64,000 bases of DNA from Collimonas sp. PA-H2 (GCF_002564105.1 NZ_PDBX01000001.1:4960001-5024000), one strand, 5' to 3'. Positions 18,048-26,546 are shown, numbered from the stretch's first letter. Translations and numbers: made by a program. The notes: generated from the letters alone by a model not told the origin.

Positions 18048-18403
18048 AGCGAATAGGTTTTTATCTGTTATTTGCCGCGATATTTTTATCGGTCGCGCTC
18101 GTCAATCCGATAGGTGGTCATATCGGGAACGCCGTTTCGGCCTGTATTTCGACCATTGCTATGTTTTTCCTTGCCAAACAAACCAGGGCTGTCGAGATAT
18201 TGGTGCTTCTCTTGATTTTCACCGTCCTGTTGCCGACATCGATAGTGATTTTTATCGGATATCACGATTTGCAGGCAGGGTTGATCTCGCTGGTCGGGAA
18301 CATGACTGCAGGCAGCTTGATCGCTTTACTGCTACCGACTGCCGCCGGTGTTTGCACATGGATCCTGATGAAGTCAATTGTCAGCCAGCTTTGGCAACGT
18401 TAA
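18044..18403 (+). CDS. Small integral membrane protein, unknown function
   Basis: A 119-residue hydrophobic protein starting MKRIGFYLLFAAIF with about four predicted membrane segments (roughly residues 5-22, 30-48, 53-75 and 85-110). I do not recognise a family. The start is chosen because the upstream 32 codons of the longer frame look noncoding. It opens the AT-richer accessory cluster that runs to 21.66 kb. Function unknown. Confidence 0.6.
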   Translation: MKRIGFYLLFAAIFLSVALVNPIGGHIGNAVSACISTIAMFFLAKQTRAVEILVLLLIFTVLLPTSIVIFIGYHDLQAGLISLVGNMTAGSLIALLLPTAAGVCTWILMKSIVSQLWQR

Positions 18404-18497
18404 CGACAGCCGATCGATAGCCGATGCGGGCAGTTTGAAATGCGCAGAAAAATGTAATTCTGCAGGCTTCCCTACTTTCAATGGAGCGTGTGCGTAA

Positions 18498-18752
18498 ATG
18501 GAAGTGCACAAGTGTTCGCAATGCGGGCATGGGTTTGACAGCCCCGAGCCGCCACAACCAAGGGACCTATTGTTCTCCGCAAAAAGGCATTTTTCATTAT
18601 CGGAGTTTACGCATGTGGGGTGTCCTGAATGCGGCAATAGCGATGTGGCGGCGGCAAGACGATTTTTTGGCTTTCTGGGACCTGCTGGGTTGCAAATCAT
18701 CATGGGCCTGATCGTGCTCGGTGTCATTGCCGCAACGATATTCAGCATCTAA
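18498..18752 (+). CDS. Zinc-ribbon protein with C-terminal membrane anchor
   Basis: An 84-residue protein. Two cysteine pairs, CSQC (about residues 6-9) and CPEC (about 42-45), form a zinc-ribbon-like knuckle pair. A single hydrophobic segment (about 63-82, IIMGLIVLGVIAATIFSI) ends the protein, so it is probably tail-anchored with the ribbon in the cytoplasm. A GGAG lies 10 bases before the ATG. Part of the accessory cluster; function unknown. Confidence 0.6.
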   Translation: MEVHKCSQCGHGFDSPEPPQPRDLLFSAKRHFSLSEFTHVGCPECGNSDVAAARRFFGFLGPAGLQIIMGLIVLGVIAATIFSI

Positions 18753-18779
18753 GCGGAAGCAATTTACCTGAAAATAGAC

Positions 18780-19253
18780 ATGGTGAAATTCAATTATTGG
18801 CTATTGATGTTATCGGTGGCGGGGAGTTTTCTGGTCCTGATGCCAGCTCATGGAAGAGAGCAGCTGGGAATGCATGCGGAAATGCAGAAAAATGGTGAAA
18901 AATATTTCCTCAAATTGAAAATGGAGAATCTGGGCACAGAAGATCTGACGCTCTATCGGGATGGCCTCCCTTGGCTCGATCGCCCTGGCAATTTGTCCCT
19001 GAAGGGAATCGCACTCACGGCAAATTTTGAGGAAATGATGGAGCAGGGGCGTATACATCATTTACTGGGCACGATAACGCTGAAGCCGACTGAATTCATT
19101 GATGGAAGCATAGCCCTAGATGAGAGATTTGCCGACTTTGACCAAGTCCATGCTAAATCATCGATTGCAATCTTATGGTCATATGCTCCGAGGTCGCCAA
19201 CCAGCAAGGACTTGAATCGCCATAGCGGTGTCTTTGTTATTCCGATGCCATGA
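18780..19253 (+). CDS. Secreted protein of unknown function
   Basis: A 157-residue protein with an N-terminal signal peptide (about residues 1-25, core YWLLMLSVAGSFLVLMPAHG). A region with beta-sandwich character follows (KYFLKLKMENLGTEDLTLY). The alternation of strands suggests a periplasmic fold such as those seen in immunity or chaperone-like proteins. I do not recognise a family. It starts 27 bases after the zinc-ribbon gene and may be co-transcribed with it. A hairpin resembling a terminator follows about 70 bases downstream. Confidence 0.6.
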   Translation: MVKFNYWLLMLSVAGSFLVLMPAHGREQLGMHAEMQKNGEKYFLKLKMENLGTEDLTLYRDGLPWLDRPGNLSLKGIALTANFEEMMEQGRIHHLLGTITLKPTEFIDGSIALDERFADFDQVHAKSSIAILWSYAPRSPTSKDLNRHSGVFVIPMP

Positions 19254-19321
19254 CGCCAATGCTATTGACTGAAACGCGACGGCGTGACTGGTCGCAAAGC
19301 ACTGCCCATCCGATGGGAACA

Positions 19322-19343
19322 AGCCGTCGCTTCGGCTATTTTT
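19322..19343 (+). terminator. Short terminator-like hairpin
   Basis: AGCCG (19322-19326), loop TCGCTT, CGGCT (19333-19337), then ATTTTT. The stem is short. It would end the transcript of the secreted-protein gene. An 8-base inverted repeat (19276-19283 with 19323-19330) overlaps it. Confidence 0.45.
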
Positions 19344-19359
19344 CAGAAAGAAAAAAGGA

Positions 19360-19980
19360 ATGAAATCGGGCGTCTTCGTTCATAAAGGCAATGGTGGACT
19401 GGGAATGTGCTCTCCAATTTTGGATAATGCGTCCTCCACCTTGATCACTTACCGAGAACATTCAGGGGAGATCTGTTTCTTTTCAAGTGAACCGGGAGAG
19501 CGGGTTCTGAACTCGATACTGCTTAATGGCAGCATTGCTGATAAATCCGGAAATATAATCACCTATGAGAATCCCGCTGACTCCCGCGCTTTTCTTTCGA
19601 GAATATCGGCGTTCGGCGGCATCTGTTTTCATCAGACAAATAGTGCTTTCGCATTAGCGGCCCGGGAAATGTCCTAGTACAGGATCGCAGTAGCACGGCA
19701 GAAACTCTACGCGAGATATGGCAAAGACTTCCCGGTCCCGGATCGTCCGGTACTGGATCTGATTGTGTATGGGGCAAGGATCGACCTGGATTTGCTGGAT
19801 TGGATCGGCGCTCATTGCGAACAGTTCTCCCTTTGGAATTCCTATGTGGGCGCCGAACGTCAACCCTTGTTTTTTGGTAAAAATCAGGACAGGCTTTTTA
19901 ACGACCTCGTTGCAACGTGTTCAGCATTACAGGTGCCGTTTTCGGTTGTCGATGAAATTGGAAAAATGCCGGATTGGTGA
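19360..19980 (+). pseudogene. Gene split by an in-frame amber codon
   Basis: From the ATG at 19360 the frame encodes 105 residues, stops at TAG (19675-19677), then continues open in the same frame for another 100 codons to TGA at 19978-19980. The second half reads like real protein (FPVPDRPVLDL, HCEQFSLWNSYVGAERQPLF, VPFSVVDEIGKMPDW) and has no good start or ribosome site of its own. The simplest view is a 206-codon gene disabled by one nonsense mutation. Programmed readthrough or two separate proteins are less likely. The A-rich site before the ATG (AAAAAAGGA) is very close. No family recognised. Confidence 0.55.
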
Positions 19981-20006
19981 TCCCTGCGTATACGAAAGCG
20001 GTAGAC

Positions 20007-20486
20007 ATGAGCCCGAATGAACGGCAGCATTTGCTGGAAACGGCGCAAGCAGAAATTGACAGCGGCAGCTGCAAGGCTGCGGAGAAGATCTTGCGGCCGT
20101 TAGTAGCGGAAAAATGGCCAGAAGCATTGTTCTTGTATGCGAGTTTCAGCATTGCAGGGACAGAAACGGAAGAAGGTTTTGAGCGGCGCCATCTGGCGCT
20201 CGTGACAGAAGCCGCGCAGTTGGGCCATCCACCAGCCTTATATCTGCTTGGCGTCTATTACGACGTTGGGGATTGCGTAGTAAAGGATCAAAGCGTCGCG
20301 TCAGCCTGGTTTAAGAAAGCCGCAGAAGCGGGGTACGCGCGCGCCATGCTGAGTCATGGGCTGGATCTTTTTCATGGCTCTAACAGAATTGTGAAAAACC
20401 GGGAAGCGGGATTGGACTTTATCCGGCAAGCTTGTGAGGAGGGCGTCGTTGACGCGCAAAATGCGCTGGAACACTTGAAGACATGA
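20007..20486 (+). CDS. Sel1-like repeat protein
   Basis: A 159-residue protein from the ATG at 20007; GTG at 19977, overlapping the stop of the previous frame, is an alternative. It carries Sel1/TPR-like repeats: HPPALYLLGVYYDVGDCV-type, then ASAWFKKAAEAGYARAMLSHG, then AGLDFIRQACEEGVVDAQNAL. Such alpha-solenoids usually mediate protein-protein contacts. No signal peptide is visible. It belongs to the accessory cluster; partner unknown. Confidence 0.72.
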   Translation: MSPNERQHLLETAQAEIDSGSCKAAEKILRPLVAEKWPEALFLYASFSIAGTETEEGFERRHLALVTEAAQLGHPPALYLLGVYYDVGDCVVKDQSVASAWFKKAAEAGYARAMLSHGLDLFHGSNRIVKNREAGLDFIRQACEEGVVDAQNALEHLKT

Positions 20487-20544
20487 TTTTCGAAAAGTAG
20501 AAGGTTCCGAAACATGACATATTTCTTTAACAAATCCGCATCCC

Positions 20545-21660
20545 ATGTTTGATTTTATCCGTAACGCGCTGTTGCCAGCCAAGAGAAGTCAGGTTGTCGC
20601 CGAAATGCCGATATTTGCCGACGTTGAAACGCTGCCAGCGGAAGTGGTGGTGGATGAAAATATTTCGTTTCAGCTCGCTAGTCAAATCGCGTATCACGAA
20701 AAATTCCCCATTTTAGACTGGGACGCTGTGCGGGCCTGGGTCAGCGAAACTGTGCCGCCAGATCTCCAGGCGAAAGCCTGGCTGGCGAGCGAGCGAGCAT
20801 GGCTGCTGCACTTCAGGGCCGCTCTCGGAACTGGTTTTGCAATACGTGAATCCGAGAACGCCATCCTGTTGTCCTCGCTCGAGAACAACGTAGCCCGCGC
20901 CACGCTCGGCTACATGGAGCTCACCCTGAAACGGGTGATCAAGACTCTTGACGGCATCGCGCAGGTGGTGCCGTTGGGGAAGGATATCTTGATAATTTTC
21001 GATGACGGCGACAGTTATTACAACTATGTTTCCTGTTGCTACCCTGATGCCGGGGAGTTCGCGTTCAGCGGCGGCATGTACATCAACGGCGGCTGCGGCC
21101 ATTATGTGACGGTGAAGGAAGACTTGCGCCAGATAGAACCTGTCATCACGCATGAAATGACGCATGGCTGCGTAAGCCATTTGCCGCTGCCGGCGTGGCT
21201 GAACGAAGGGTTGGCCGTGAACACCGAGCAGCGTTTCGCACCGCGGGCTGATCGTCGCCGCACGCCGCAAGAGCTGCACCGCAAGCACCTGGCATTCTGG
21301 CGCGAAGACACGTTGCAAGAGTTCTGGTCGGGCCAGTCTTTTCTCCGGACCGATGACGGCAATCTTCTGTCCTACGATCTGGCGCGTATCCTAGTGGCGC
21401 ATATGGCCAAGGACTGGAACGCTTTCAGGGAGTTTGCGCTGGCCGCCGATCTGGCCGATGGCGGCGCGGCGGCGGCACGCGATCATCTTGGGGTCGAACT
21501 GGGTGAGCTGGTCTGCACCCTGTTTGCCTGGCAGCCGGAAGCGGCATTTGGTCCGGATCCGCGCGCCTGGGCAAGTGATCCTGAGAGGGGCGCGTTTGAC
21601 TCTGCGCACCAATTGCAAGCTCAGGCAGCGCTGATATTGTTATCCGGGCCGCTGGATTAA
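20545..21660 (+). CDS. Putative HExxH metalloprotease-like protein
   Basis: A 371-residue cytoplasmic-looking protein. HEMTH (residues 203-207) is a zinc-protease HExxH motif. It is followed 14 residues later by WLNEGLAV, whose Glu221 could be the third zinc ligand as in gluzincins of the peptidase-MA-like group. The N-terminal 140 residues are helical and of unknown role. No signal peptide, prodomain or partner inhibitor is obvious. The ATG at 20545 follows directly after the Sel1 gene with a 58-base gap. The enzyme assignment rests on the motif and its spacing alone. Confidence 0.65.
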   Translation: MFDFIRNALLPAKRSQVVAEMPIFADVETLPAEVVVDENISFQLASQIAYHEKFPILDWDAVRAWVSETVPPDLQAKAWLASERAWLLHFRAALGTGFAIRESENAILLSSLENNVARATLGYMELTLKRVIKTLDGIAQVVPLGKDILIIFDDGDSYYNYVSCCYPDAGEFAFSGGMYINGGCGHYVTVKEDLRQIEPVITHEMTHGCVSHLPLPAWLNEGLAVNTEQRFAPRADRRRTPQELHRKHLAFWREDTLQEFWSGQSFLRTDDGNLLSYDLARILVAHMAKDWNAFREFALAADLADGGAAAARDHLGVELGELVCTLFAWQPEAAFGPDPRAWASDPERGAFDSAHQLQAQAALILLSGPLD

Positions 21661-21701
21661 AGCGCCGATTTCTTCGGCGTTGACGCTAAATACTCGCGTG
21701 G

Positions 21702-22307
21702 TCATGCTGTAAAGGCCCGGCTTGCCAAGACCTTGAGGTGATCGCGGACGTCCGGCTCCCAGGACTCGACCAGCAGTGCGAATCCAGCCTGGTCGCCGGC
21801 AAACAAAGCCCGCGCCGCTTCGTCGAAATCTGCGCTGTTGCCAGCCATGGCCGACATGAAGCGATAGGCGTATTCCTGGGCGCGGCGCAGCTGGTCGCGC
21901 TGCTCGCTGTGCCGCCGCGCTTCCTCTACCAGCTTGCGCAGGGCTACCGAAGCGCCGCCTGACTGGGCGTTGAGCCAGTCCCAGTGGCGCGGCAGCAGGG
22001 TGACTTCGCGGCCGATGACGCCCAGTTTGGGACGGCCGGGACCGCGCGCAGGTTCTTGGCTGCCGGAGTTCTCTTTAGGCGTGGCGGCAGGAGTGTCGTT
22101 GGCCGCCAGGCGCTGCAGCACTTGCTCTGCGCTGCCGCGGAAATCCACTTCGACCTGCTCGCTGGTGACGTCGTCGAAAATCAGGATGGCGGCGCTGTCG
22201 TTGCGGTCTATAAGTTCTTTTGCTTTCAAGGCCACCAGCGCGAGCTGACCTGCGGCGATGCGGTGCGATCCGGCAAAGGCGATTACCGGATTGGTGGGAG
22301 TGCTCAT
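21702..22307 (-). CDS. DUF2239 family protein, possible ribbon-helix-helix regulator
   Basis: A 201-residue DUF2239 protein. The N-terminal half holds a small alpha/beta domain (AILIFDDVTSEQVEVDFRG). A linker leads to GRPKLGV at about 91-97, and then a segment with the pattern strand-helix-helix (REVTLLPRHWDWLNAQSGG then SVALRKLVEEARR, about 100-132). That is reminiscent of ribbon-helix-helix DNA-binding domains; this reading is inference. The promoter is overlaid by a twice-repeated CAATATTACC, which would suit autoregulation. No known target gene. Confidence 0.8.
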   Translation of the reverse strand: MSTPTNPVIAFAGSHRIAAGQLALVALKAKELIDRNDSAAILIFDDVTSEQVEVDFRGSAEQVLQRLAANDTPAATPKENSGSQEPARGPGRPKLGVIGREVTLLPRHWDWLNAQSGGASVALRKLVEEARRHSEQRDQLRRAQEYAYRFMSAMAGNSADFDEAARALFAGDQAGFALLVESWEPDVRDHLKVLASRAFTA

Positions 22308-22341
22308 GGCGTAATGACTCTCATAAGTTAAGTAAGTGATG

Positions 22342-22386
22342 CAATATTACCCGGGTTTAATTGCGCGGTCAATATTACCTTGGTAA
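22342..22386 (-). promoter_or_regulatory. DUF2239 promoter overlaid by repeated operator
   Basis: On the minus strand, TTGACC (22372-22367), 17-base spacer, TAATAT (22349-22344) forms a near-consensus sigma70 promoter. The decamer CAATATTACC occurs at 22342-22351, over the -10, and again at 22370-22379, over the -35, 28 bases apart. The outer copy continues into the perfect palindrome TTACCTTGGTAA (22375-22386), and the inner one into TTACCCGGGT. A repressor bound at both would block RNA polymerase. Confidence 0.65.
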
Positions 22387-22456
22387 AAATACTTGCTTAT
22401 GCAACGCCATCTTCCGACGACGGCCGGATTTCTCAGGCCGCCCTGACTCCGCAGGC

Positions 22457-23458
22457 TTATCCGGCAATATCGATTACCAGTTTGCCGGCAGCCTGCCGGC
22501 TTTTTATCAATGCGTAGGCTGCGTCGACTGAGCTCAGGTTAAAGCGGTGCGGATCCAGCAGCGGCATGATTTTTCCACTCTCGGCCAGCCGCGTCGCCTC
22601 GCGCAGGATATCGCCATGCTGCAAACGGCCTTCGCCGCTGAGCAAGGGCAGCAAGGTGAAGACGCCAGAATAGCTGGCCGCCTTGAAGGAGAGCGGAGCC
22701 AGTGCATGCGTACCCCAGCCGAGCGAGCTGACCACATGGCCGAAGCGTGCAACGGCGCTGAACGAGGCATCCAGGCTGGCGCCGCCGGCAGTGTCGTAGA
22801 CCACATCGAAGCCGCGGCCGCCGCTATGGAGGGCGACATATTGCTCAACCGTAGCCTGCTTGTAGTCGATGGCGGTGGCGCCCAGGCGTTCGATGAAGCC
22901 GGCTTTGTCGGCGGAGCCGGTGGCAAATACCCGCATGCCGAAGGCCAGCGCTATCTGGATCGCGATATGGCCGACGCCGCCGGCGCCGCCCTGGACCAGC
23001 AGATTCTGCCCGCCATGGATGCGGGCCCGGTCCACCAGGCCTTCCCAGGCGGTGATGAAGATCAGCGGCAGGGCTGCGGCTTCGCGCATGTTGAAGTTGG
23101 CCGGCTTGAGCGCCAGCAGTTCGGCGTCGACTGCGGCTAACTCAGCCAGCGAGCCTTGCACGCCGCCGACGCCGCCGGTCATGCCATACACTTCGTCGCC
23201 ATGGCGGAAATTGCTGACGCCGGGCCCGACTGCTTCCACTACGCCGGCCATGTCGATGCCGAGGATCGCCGGCAGCGGATGCCTGGCATGGGCTGCTTCA
23301 CCGCTGCGTATCTTGAGGTCGAGCGGATTGACGCCGCTGGCCATGATGCGCACCAGCACTTGTCCCGGACCGGGAATGGGACGGGCGATAGTAGTGAGGC
23401 GGAATGGCGCGCCGTGGTTTTCCAATACGGTGGCGTGCATTGAGTTTGCCTGAGTCAT
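22457..23458 (-). CDS. NADPH-dependent MDR oxidoreductase (quinone oxidoreductase-like)
   Basis: A 333-residue zinc-independent medium-chain dehydrogenase/reductase. It has the GroES-like domain (GQVLVRIMASGVNPLDLKIRSG pattern), the nucleotide-binding motif VQGGAGGVGHIAIQIA (about 145-160), and ends in a quinone-reductase-like C-terminus. The ATG at 23458 is preceded by AAGGA at good spacing; the longer frame to 23548 is not needed. It is divergent from a LysR gene, its likely regulator, across a spacer with a clear inverted repeat. Substrate unknown. Confidence 0.87.
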   Translation of the reverse strand: MTQANSMHATVLENHGAPFRLTTIARPIPGPGQVLVRIMASGVNPLDLKIRSGEAAHARHPLPAILGIDMAGVVEAVGPGVSNFRHGDEVYGMTGGVGGVQGSLAELAAVDAELLALKPANFNMREAAALPLIFITAWEGLVDRARIHGGQNLLVQGGAGGVGHIAIQIALAFGMRVFATGSADKAGFIERLGATAIDYKQATVEQYVALHSGGRGFDVVYDTAGGASLDASFSAVARFGHVVSSLGWGTHALAPLSFKAASYSGVFTLLPLLSGEGRLQHGDILREATRLAESGKIMPLLDPHRFNLSSVDAAYALIKSRQAAGKLVIDIAG

Positions 23459-23527
23459 GATGATTTTCCTTGAAGTTGAGTTGACCGCTTCAAGATATAC
23501 CTGTGTAATCTGCATGAAAATCAAATG

Positions 23528-23550
23528 TTTTGCATGATATCCATGCAAAA
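23528..23550. promoter_or_regulatory. Inverted repeat TTTTGCATG-N5-CATGCAAAA, LysR operator candidate
   Basis: Perfect 9-base arms (23528-23536, 23542-23550) lie around ATATC between the divergent MDR and LysR genes. Extra TGCATG hexamers occur near 23511 and at 23552-23557, as often seen for the recognition and activation sites of LysR regulators. Confidence 0.6.
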
Positions 23551-23620
23551 ATGCATGTAATTGTTAGCGCGACGCCATTCGCGATAAATAGATCCACACA
23601 GCCGATAAAGGTGCAACAGC

Positions 23621-24472
23621 ATGGAATGGAGTGATCTGCGCATATTCCTGGCGATCGCGCGGGAAGGAACGCTGGGCGCGGCGGCGCGCAAGATAGGGCA
23701 GACCCAGCCGACCATGGGCCGGCGCTTGCGGGTCCTGGAGCAGGCGGTCGGCCACCAATTGTTCCAGCGTACAAGCGATGGCTTCATCCTCACCGACGAG
23801 GGCGCTGCGGTGCTGAGCCATGCTGAGCGGATGGAAGAGGAGGCGCAAGCCTTCCAGCGGCAGCTGGCCGGTCAGGAGCAGCATCTGGAAGGCATGCTGA
23901 GGATTACCGCCTCCGGCTGGTTTGCCGCCCATGTACTGACGCCGGTGCTGGCCGAGTTCGCCGGCAAGCATCCGCGCGTCACGGTTGAAATGCTGACCGA
24001 TGCGCGCTTCTTCAGCCTGGCGCGGCGCGAGGCCGATCTGGCGTTTCGCATCCTGCCCTTTGACGAACCCGACGTGGTGTCGCGCAAGCTGTTGCACATG
24101 CCTTACGGCTTGTATCTTGCGGCCGGCTTGCCGCATCCCGTGGCTGGCGATGGCAAGGGCGCAGCGCTGATCAGCATGGATACGGCCTTTGGCGGCATGC
24201 CGGATGCCGCCTGGCTGGAACGAATGCTGCCGAATGCACGCGTGGTATTCCGCAGCAACGACCGCGATGTGCAGGCGCAGATGTGTGCGCGCGGCGCCGG
24301 GCTGGCGGTTTTGCCGCGGCCACTGGGGGACCGCCTGCCTGGCGTCAAGCGCGTCGACCTGGGCGAACAGCCGCCCGGCCGCGATACCTGGCTCGGCTAT
24401 CATCGCGACATGCGGCGCCTGGCGCGGCTGCGCGCCTTGCTCGACATGGTGCTGGCGCAGCTGGCAAACTGA
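23621..24472 (+). CDS. LysR-family transcriptional regulator
   Basis: A 283-residue LysR regulator. HTH region MEWSDLRIFLAIAREGTLGAAARKIGQTQPTMGRR is split over residues 1-35, followed by an effector-binding domain with ITASGWFAAHVLTPVLAEF. It is somewhat short for the family (usually 290-310). Divergent from the MDR oxidoreductase gene and 68 bases upstream of a LIV-type transporter operon on the same strand. Its primary target is probably the divergent gene; readthrough into the transporter is possible. Confidence 0.88.
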   Translation: MEWSDLRIFLAIAREGTLGAAARKIGQTQPTMGRRLRVLEQAVGHQLFQRTSDGFILTDEGAAVLSHAERMEEEAQAFQRQLAGQEQHLEGMLRITASGWFAAHVLTPVLAEFAGKHPRVTVEMLTDARFFSLARREADLAFRILPFDEPDVVSRKLLHMPYGLYLAAGLPHPVAGDGKGAALISMDTAFGGMPDAAWLERMLPNARVVFRSNDRDVQAQMCARGAGLAVLPRPLGDRLPGVKRVDLGEQPPGRDTWLGYHRDMRRLARLRALLDMVLAQLAN

Positions 24473-24540
24473 AAATCGGCTATTGGACAAAGCGGTAGAA
24501 TGCCGGACCTGAGCATTACCTGAGCCTTACATATCGCACA

Positions 24541-25485
24541 ATGGAATTTACCCTCATCACACTGCTGAACGGCCTCAGTTACGGCTTGCTGCTGTTCCTG
24601 CTGTCGTCGGGACTGACTTTGATTTTCAGCATGCTGGGGGTGCTGAACTTTGCCCATGCCAGTTTCTATATGCTGGGCGCTTATTTCGCCTATGCCATCA
24701 GCATCCAGCTGGGATTCTGGCCGGCGCTGCTGCTGGCGCCGCTGCTGACCGGTTTGCTGGGGGCGTTGGTCGAGCGGATCGGCTTGCGCCATGTGCGGCG
24801 CCACGGCCAGGTAGCGGAACTGCTGTTCACTTTCGGTCTGTCCTATGTGATCGTCGAACTGGTGCAGCTGGTGTGGGGTAAATCGGCATTGCCGTACGCG
24901 ATCCCGGCGCAGCTCGACGGCCCCTTGTTTACCTTGTATTCGACAGCCTTTCCAGCGTATCGCGGTTTCATGATGCTGCTCGCGCTGCTGATATTGCTGG
25001 CGGCGAGCTGGCTGCTGAAGCGCTCCCGTGTCGGCTTGCTGATCCAGGCGGCGCTGACCCATCCGCAGATGCTGGAAGCGCTCGGCCACAATGTGCCGCG
25101 GCTGTTTACCCTGGTGTTTGCCGCCGGTTGCGCCATGGCCGGCCTGGCCGGCGTGGTCGGCGGCAACGCCTTCGTTACCGAGCCAGGCATGGCAGCGGGG
25201 GTGGGCAGCATCATTTTCGTGGTGGTGGTGGTCGGCGGCCTGGGTTCGCTGAAGGGCGCCTTTATTACATCGCTGCTGATCGGCATTCTGCAAACCTATG
25301 CGGTGGCGCTCGATGTTTCCCTGTTGAGCGGCCTGGCGCACTGGGGCATCCAGCTGGCGCCCGACGCCGTCGGCTATCCCTTACTGCGGCTGACGCTGGC
25401 CCAGGTGGCGCCGGTCTTGCCCTATCTGCTGCTGGTGCTAGTCATGCTGCTGTGCCCGCGCGGCTTGTTCGGGGTGCGGGATTGA
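24541..25485 (+). CDS. livH: Branched-chain amino-acid-type ABC permease (LivH family)
   Basis: First gene of a four-gene import operon. The 314-residue polytopic protein has about eight membrane segments and the LivH signatures GLTLIFSMLGVLNFAHASFYMLGAY (in two parts) and GGLGSLKGAFITSLLIG. It forms a heteromeric channel with the LivM-like permease, whose ATG overlaps its stop (TGATG). The substrate could be a branched-chain amino acid, urea, amide or an aromatic acid. The operon holds no binding-protein gene, so it cannot be inferred here. Confidence 0.87.
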   Translation: MEFTLITLLNGLSYGLLLFLLSSGLTLIFSMLGVLNFAHASFYMLGAYFAYAISIQLGFWPALLLAPLLTGLLGALVERIGLRHVRRHGQVAELLFTFGLSYVIVELVQLVWGKSALPYAIPAQLDGPLFTLYSTAFPAYRGFMMLLALLILLAASWLLKRSRVGLLIQAALTHPQMLEALGHNVPRLFTLVFAAGCAMAGLAGVVGGNAFVTEPGMAAGVGSIIFVVVVVGGLGSLKGAFITSLLIGILQTYAVALDVSLLSGLAHWGIQLAPDAVGYPLLRLTLAQVAPVLPYLLLVLVMLLCPRGLFGVRD

Positions 25486-26546
25486 TGCTTTCTTCCTGGC
25501 GCGGCAAATCGGCGTGGCTGGCGTTCGCCTTGATCTTGCTGGCGGCGCCGCTGGCATTCCGCCAAAGCGGCGCGCTCTCGATCTTGTCGCAATGCGGCTG
25601 CATGATGCTCCTGGCGCTGTCCTTCAACATGTTGCTGGGGCAGAGCGGCATGCTATCCTTCGGCCATGCTCTGTATGCCGGGCTGGCGGCTTTCGCCAGC
25701 GTGCACTTGATGAACCGGCTGGCCGGCAGCAGTCCGGCGGCGCTGTTGCTGGTGCCTTTGGCGGGCGGCGTGGCCGGCATGCTGGCGGGCGCGCTATTTG
25801 GCTATATCACTACGCGCCGGGCAGGCACGGCATTGTCGATGATCAGCCTGGCGCTGGTCGAGTTGATTGCCGCCGCGGCGTTGATGTTTCCCGGCTGGTT
25901 TGACGGCGAGAGCGGCGTCAGCACCGATCGCGTGCTAGGCGCGCCCCTGCTCGGCATTGATTTTGCCTCGCAGTTGCAGGTGTACTACCTGATCGCATTC
26001 TGGCTTTTCCTTTGCACGGCAGCCATGTACGGGCTGACGCAGACGCCGCTGGGGCGCATCGCCAATGCCGTGCGCGACAATCCGCAGCGCGCTGCCTTCA
26101 TCGGCCACGACCCGCGCCGGGTGCGCTACCTGATGTTCATGCTGTCGGCGTTCTTCGCCGGTGTCGGCGGCGCGCTGACCGCGATCAATTTTGAAATCGT
26201 CAGCGCCGAAAACCTCGGCCTGCTGCGCTCCGCGCAAATCCTGCTGTTCACCTTCATTGGCGGCATCGGCTATTTTTTCGGGCCAATGATAGGCGCGCTT
26301 GTCGGCGTGCTGTTTTCTTCTTTGCTATCGGCTTATACCCGCGGCTGGCAGCTGTATCTGGGTTTGCTGTTTGTGCTTGTGGTGCTGTTTGCGCCGGGCG
26401 GTATCGCTGGTGTCTGGATGAGTTCGCTGGCCGGCTGGCGCCGAATCACAATGCGATTTCTGCTGCGCCTGGCCGGTGCGCTGCTGATGGCCGGCGCCGC
26501 CGTGTTCCTGATCGAAATGCTGTACCGGCGCGCGGCGGTCCTATGA
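25485..26546 (+). CDS. livM: Branched-chain amino-acid-type ABC permease (LivM family)
   Basis: A 353-residue permease, second half of the translocation channel. Family landmarks are LLLGQSGMLSFGHALYAGLAAF and GGIGYFFGPMIGALVGVLF (each under 25 residues, split by the usual loops). After the normal LivM end (PGGIAGVWMSSLAG, about 315) it continues with an extra hydrophobic helix (about 325-350), which is unusual. The start overlaps the livH stop by one base, and its stop overlaps livG by four bases, so translation is coupled. The longer open frame upstream is inside livH and is a shadow. Confidence 0.87.
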   Translation: MLSSWRGKSAWLAFALILLAAPLAFRQSGALSILSQCGCMMLLALSFNMLLGQSGMLSFGHALYAGLAAFASVHLMNRLAGSSPAALLLVPLAGGVAGMLAGALFGYITTRRAGTALSMISLALVELIAAAALMFPGWFDGESGVSTDRVLGAPLLGIDFASQLQVYYLIAFWLFLCTAAMYGLTQTPLGRIANAVRDNPQRAAFIGHDPRRVRYLMFMLSAFFAGVGGALTAINFEIVSAENLGLLRSAQILLFTFIGGIGYFFGPMIGALVGVLFSSLLSAYTRGWQLYLGLLFVLVVLFAPGGIAGVWMSSLAGWRRITMRFLLRLAGALLMAGAAVFLIEMLYRRAAVL

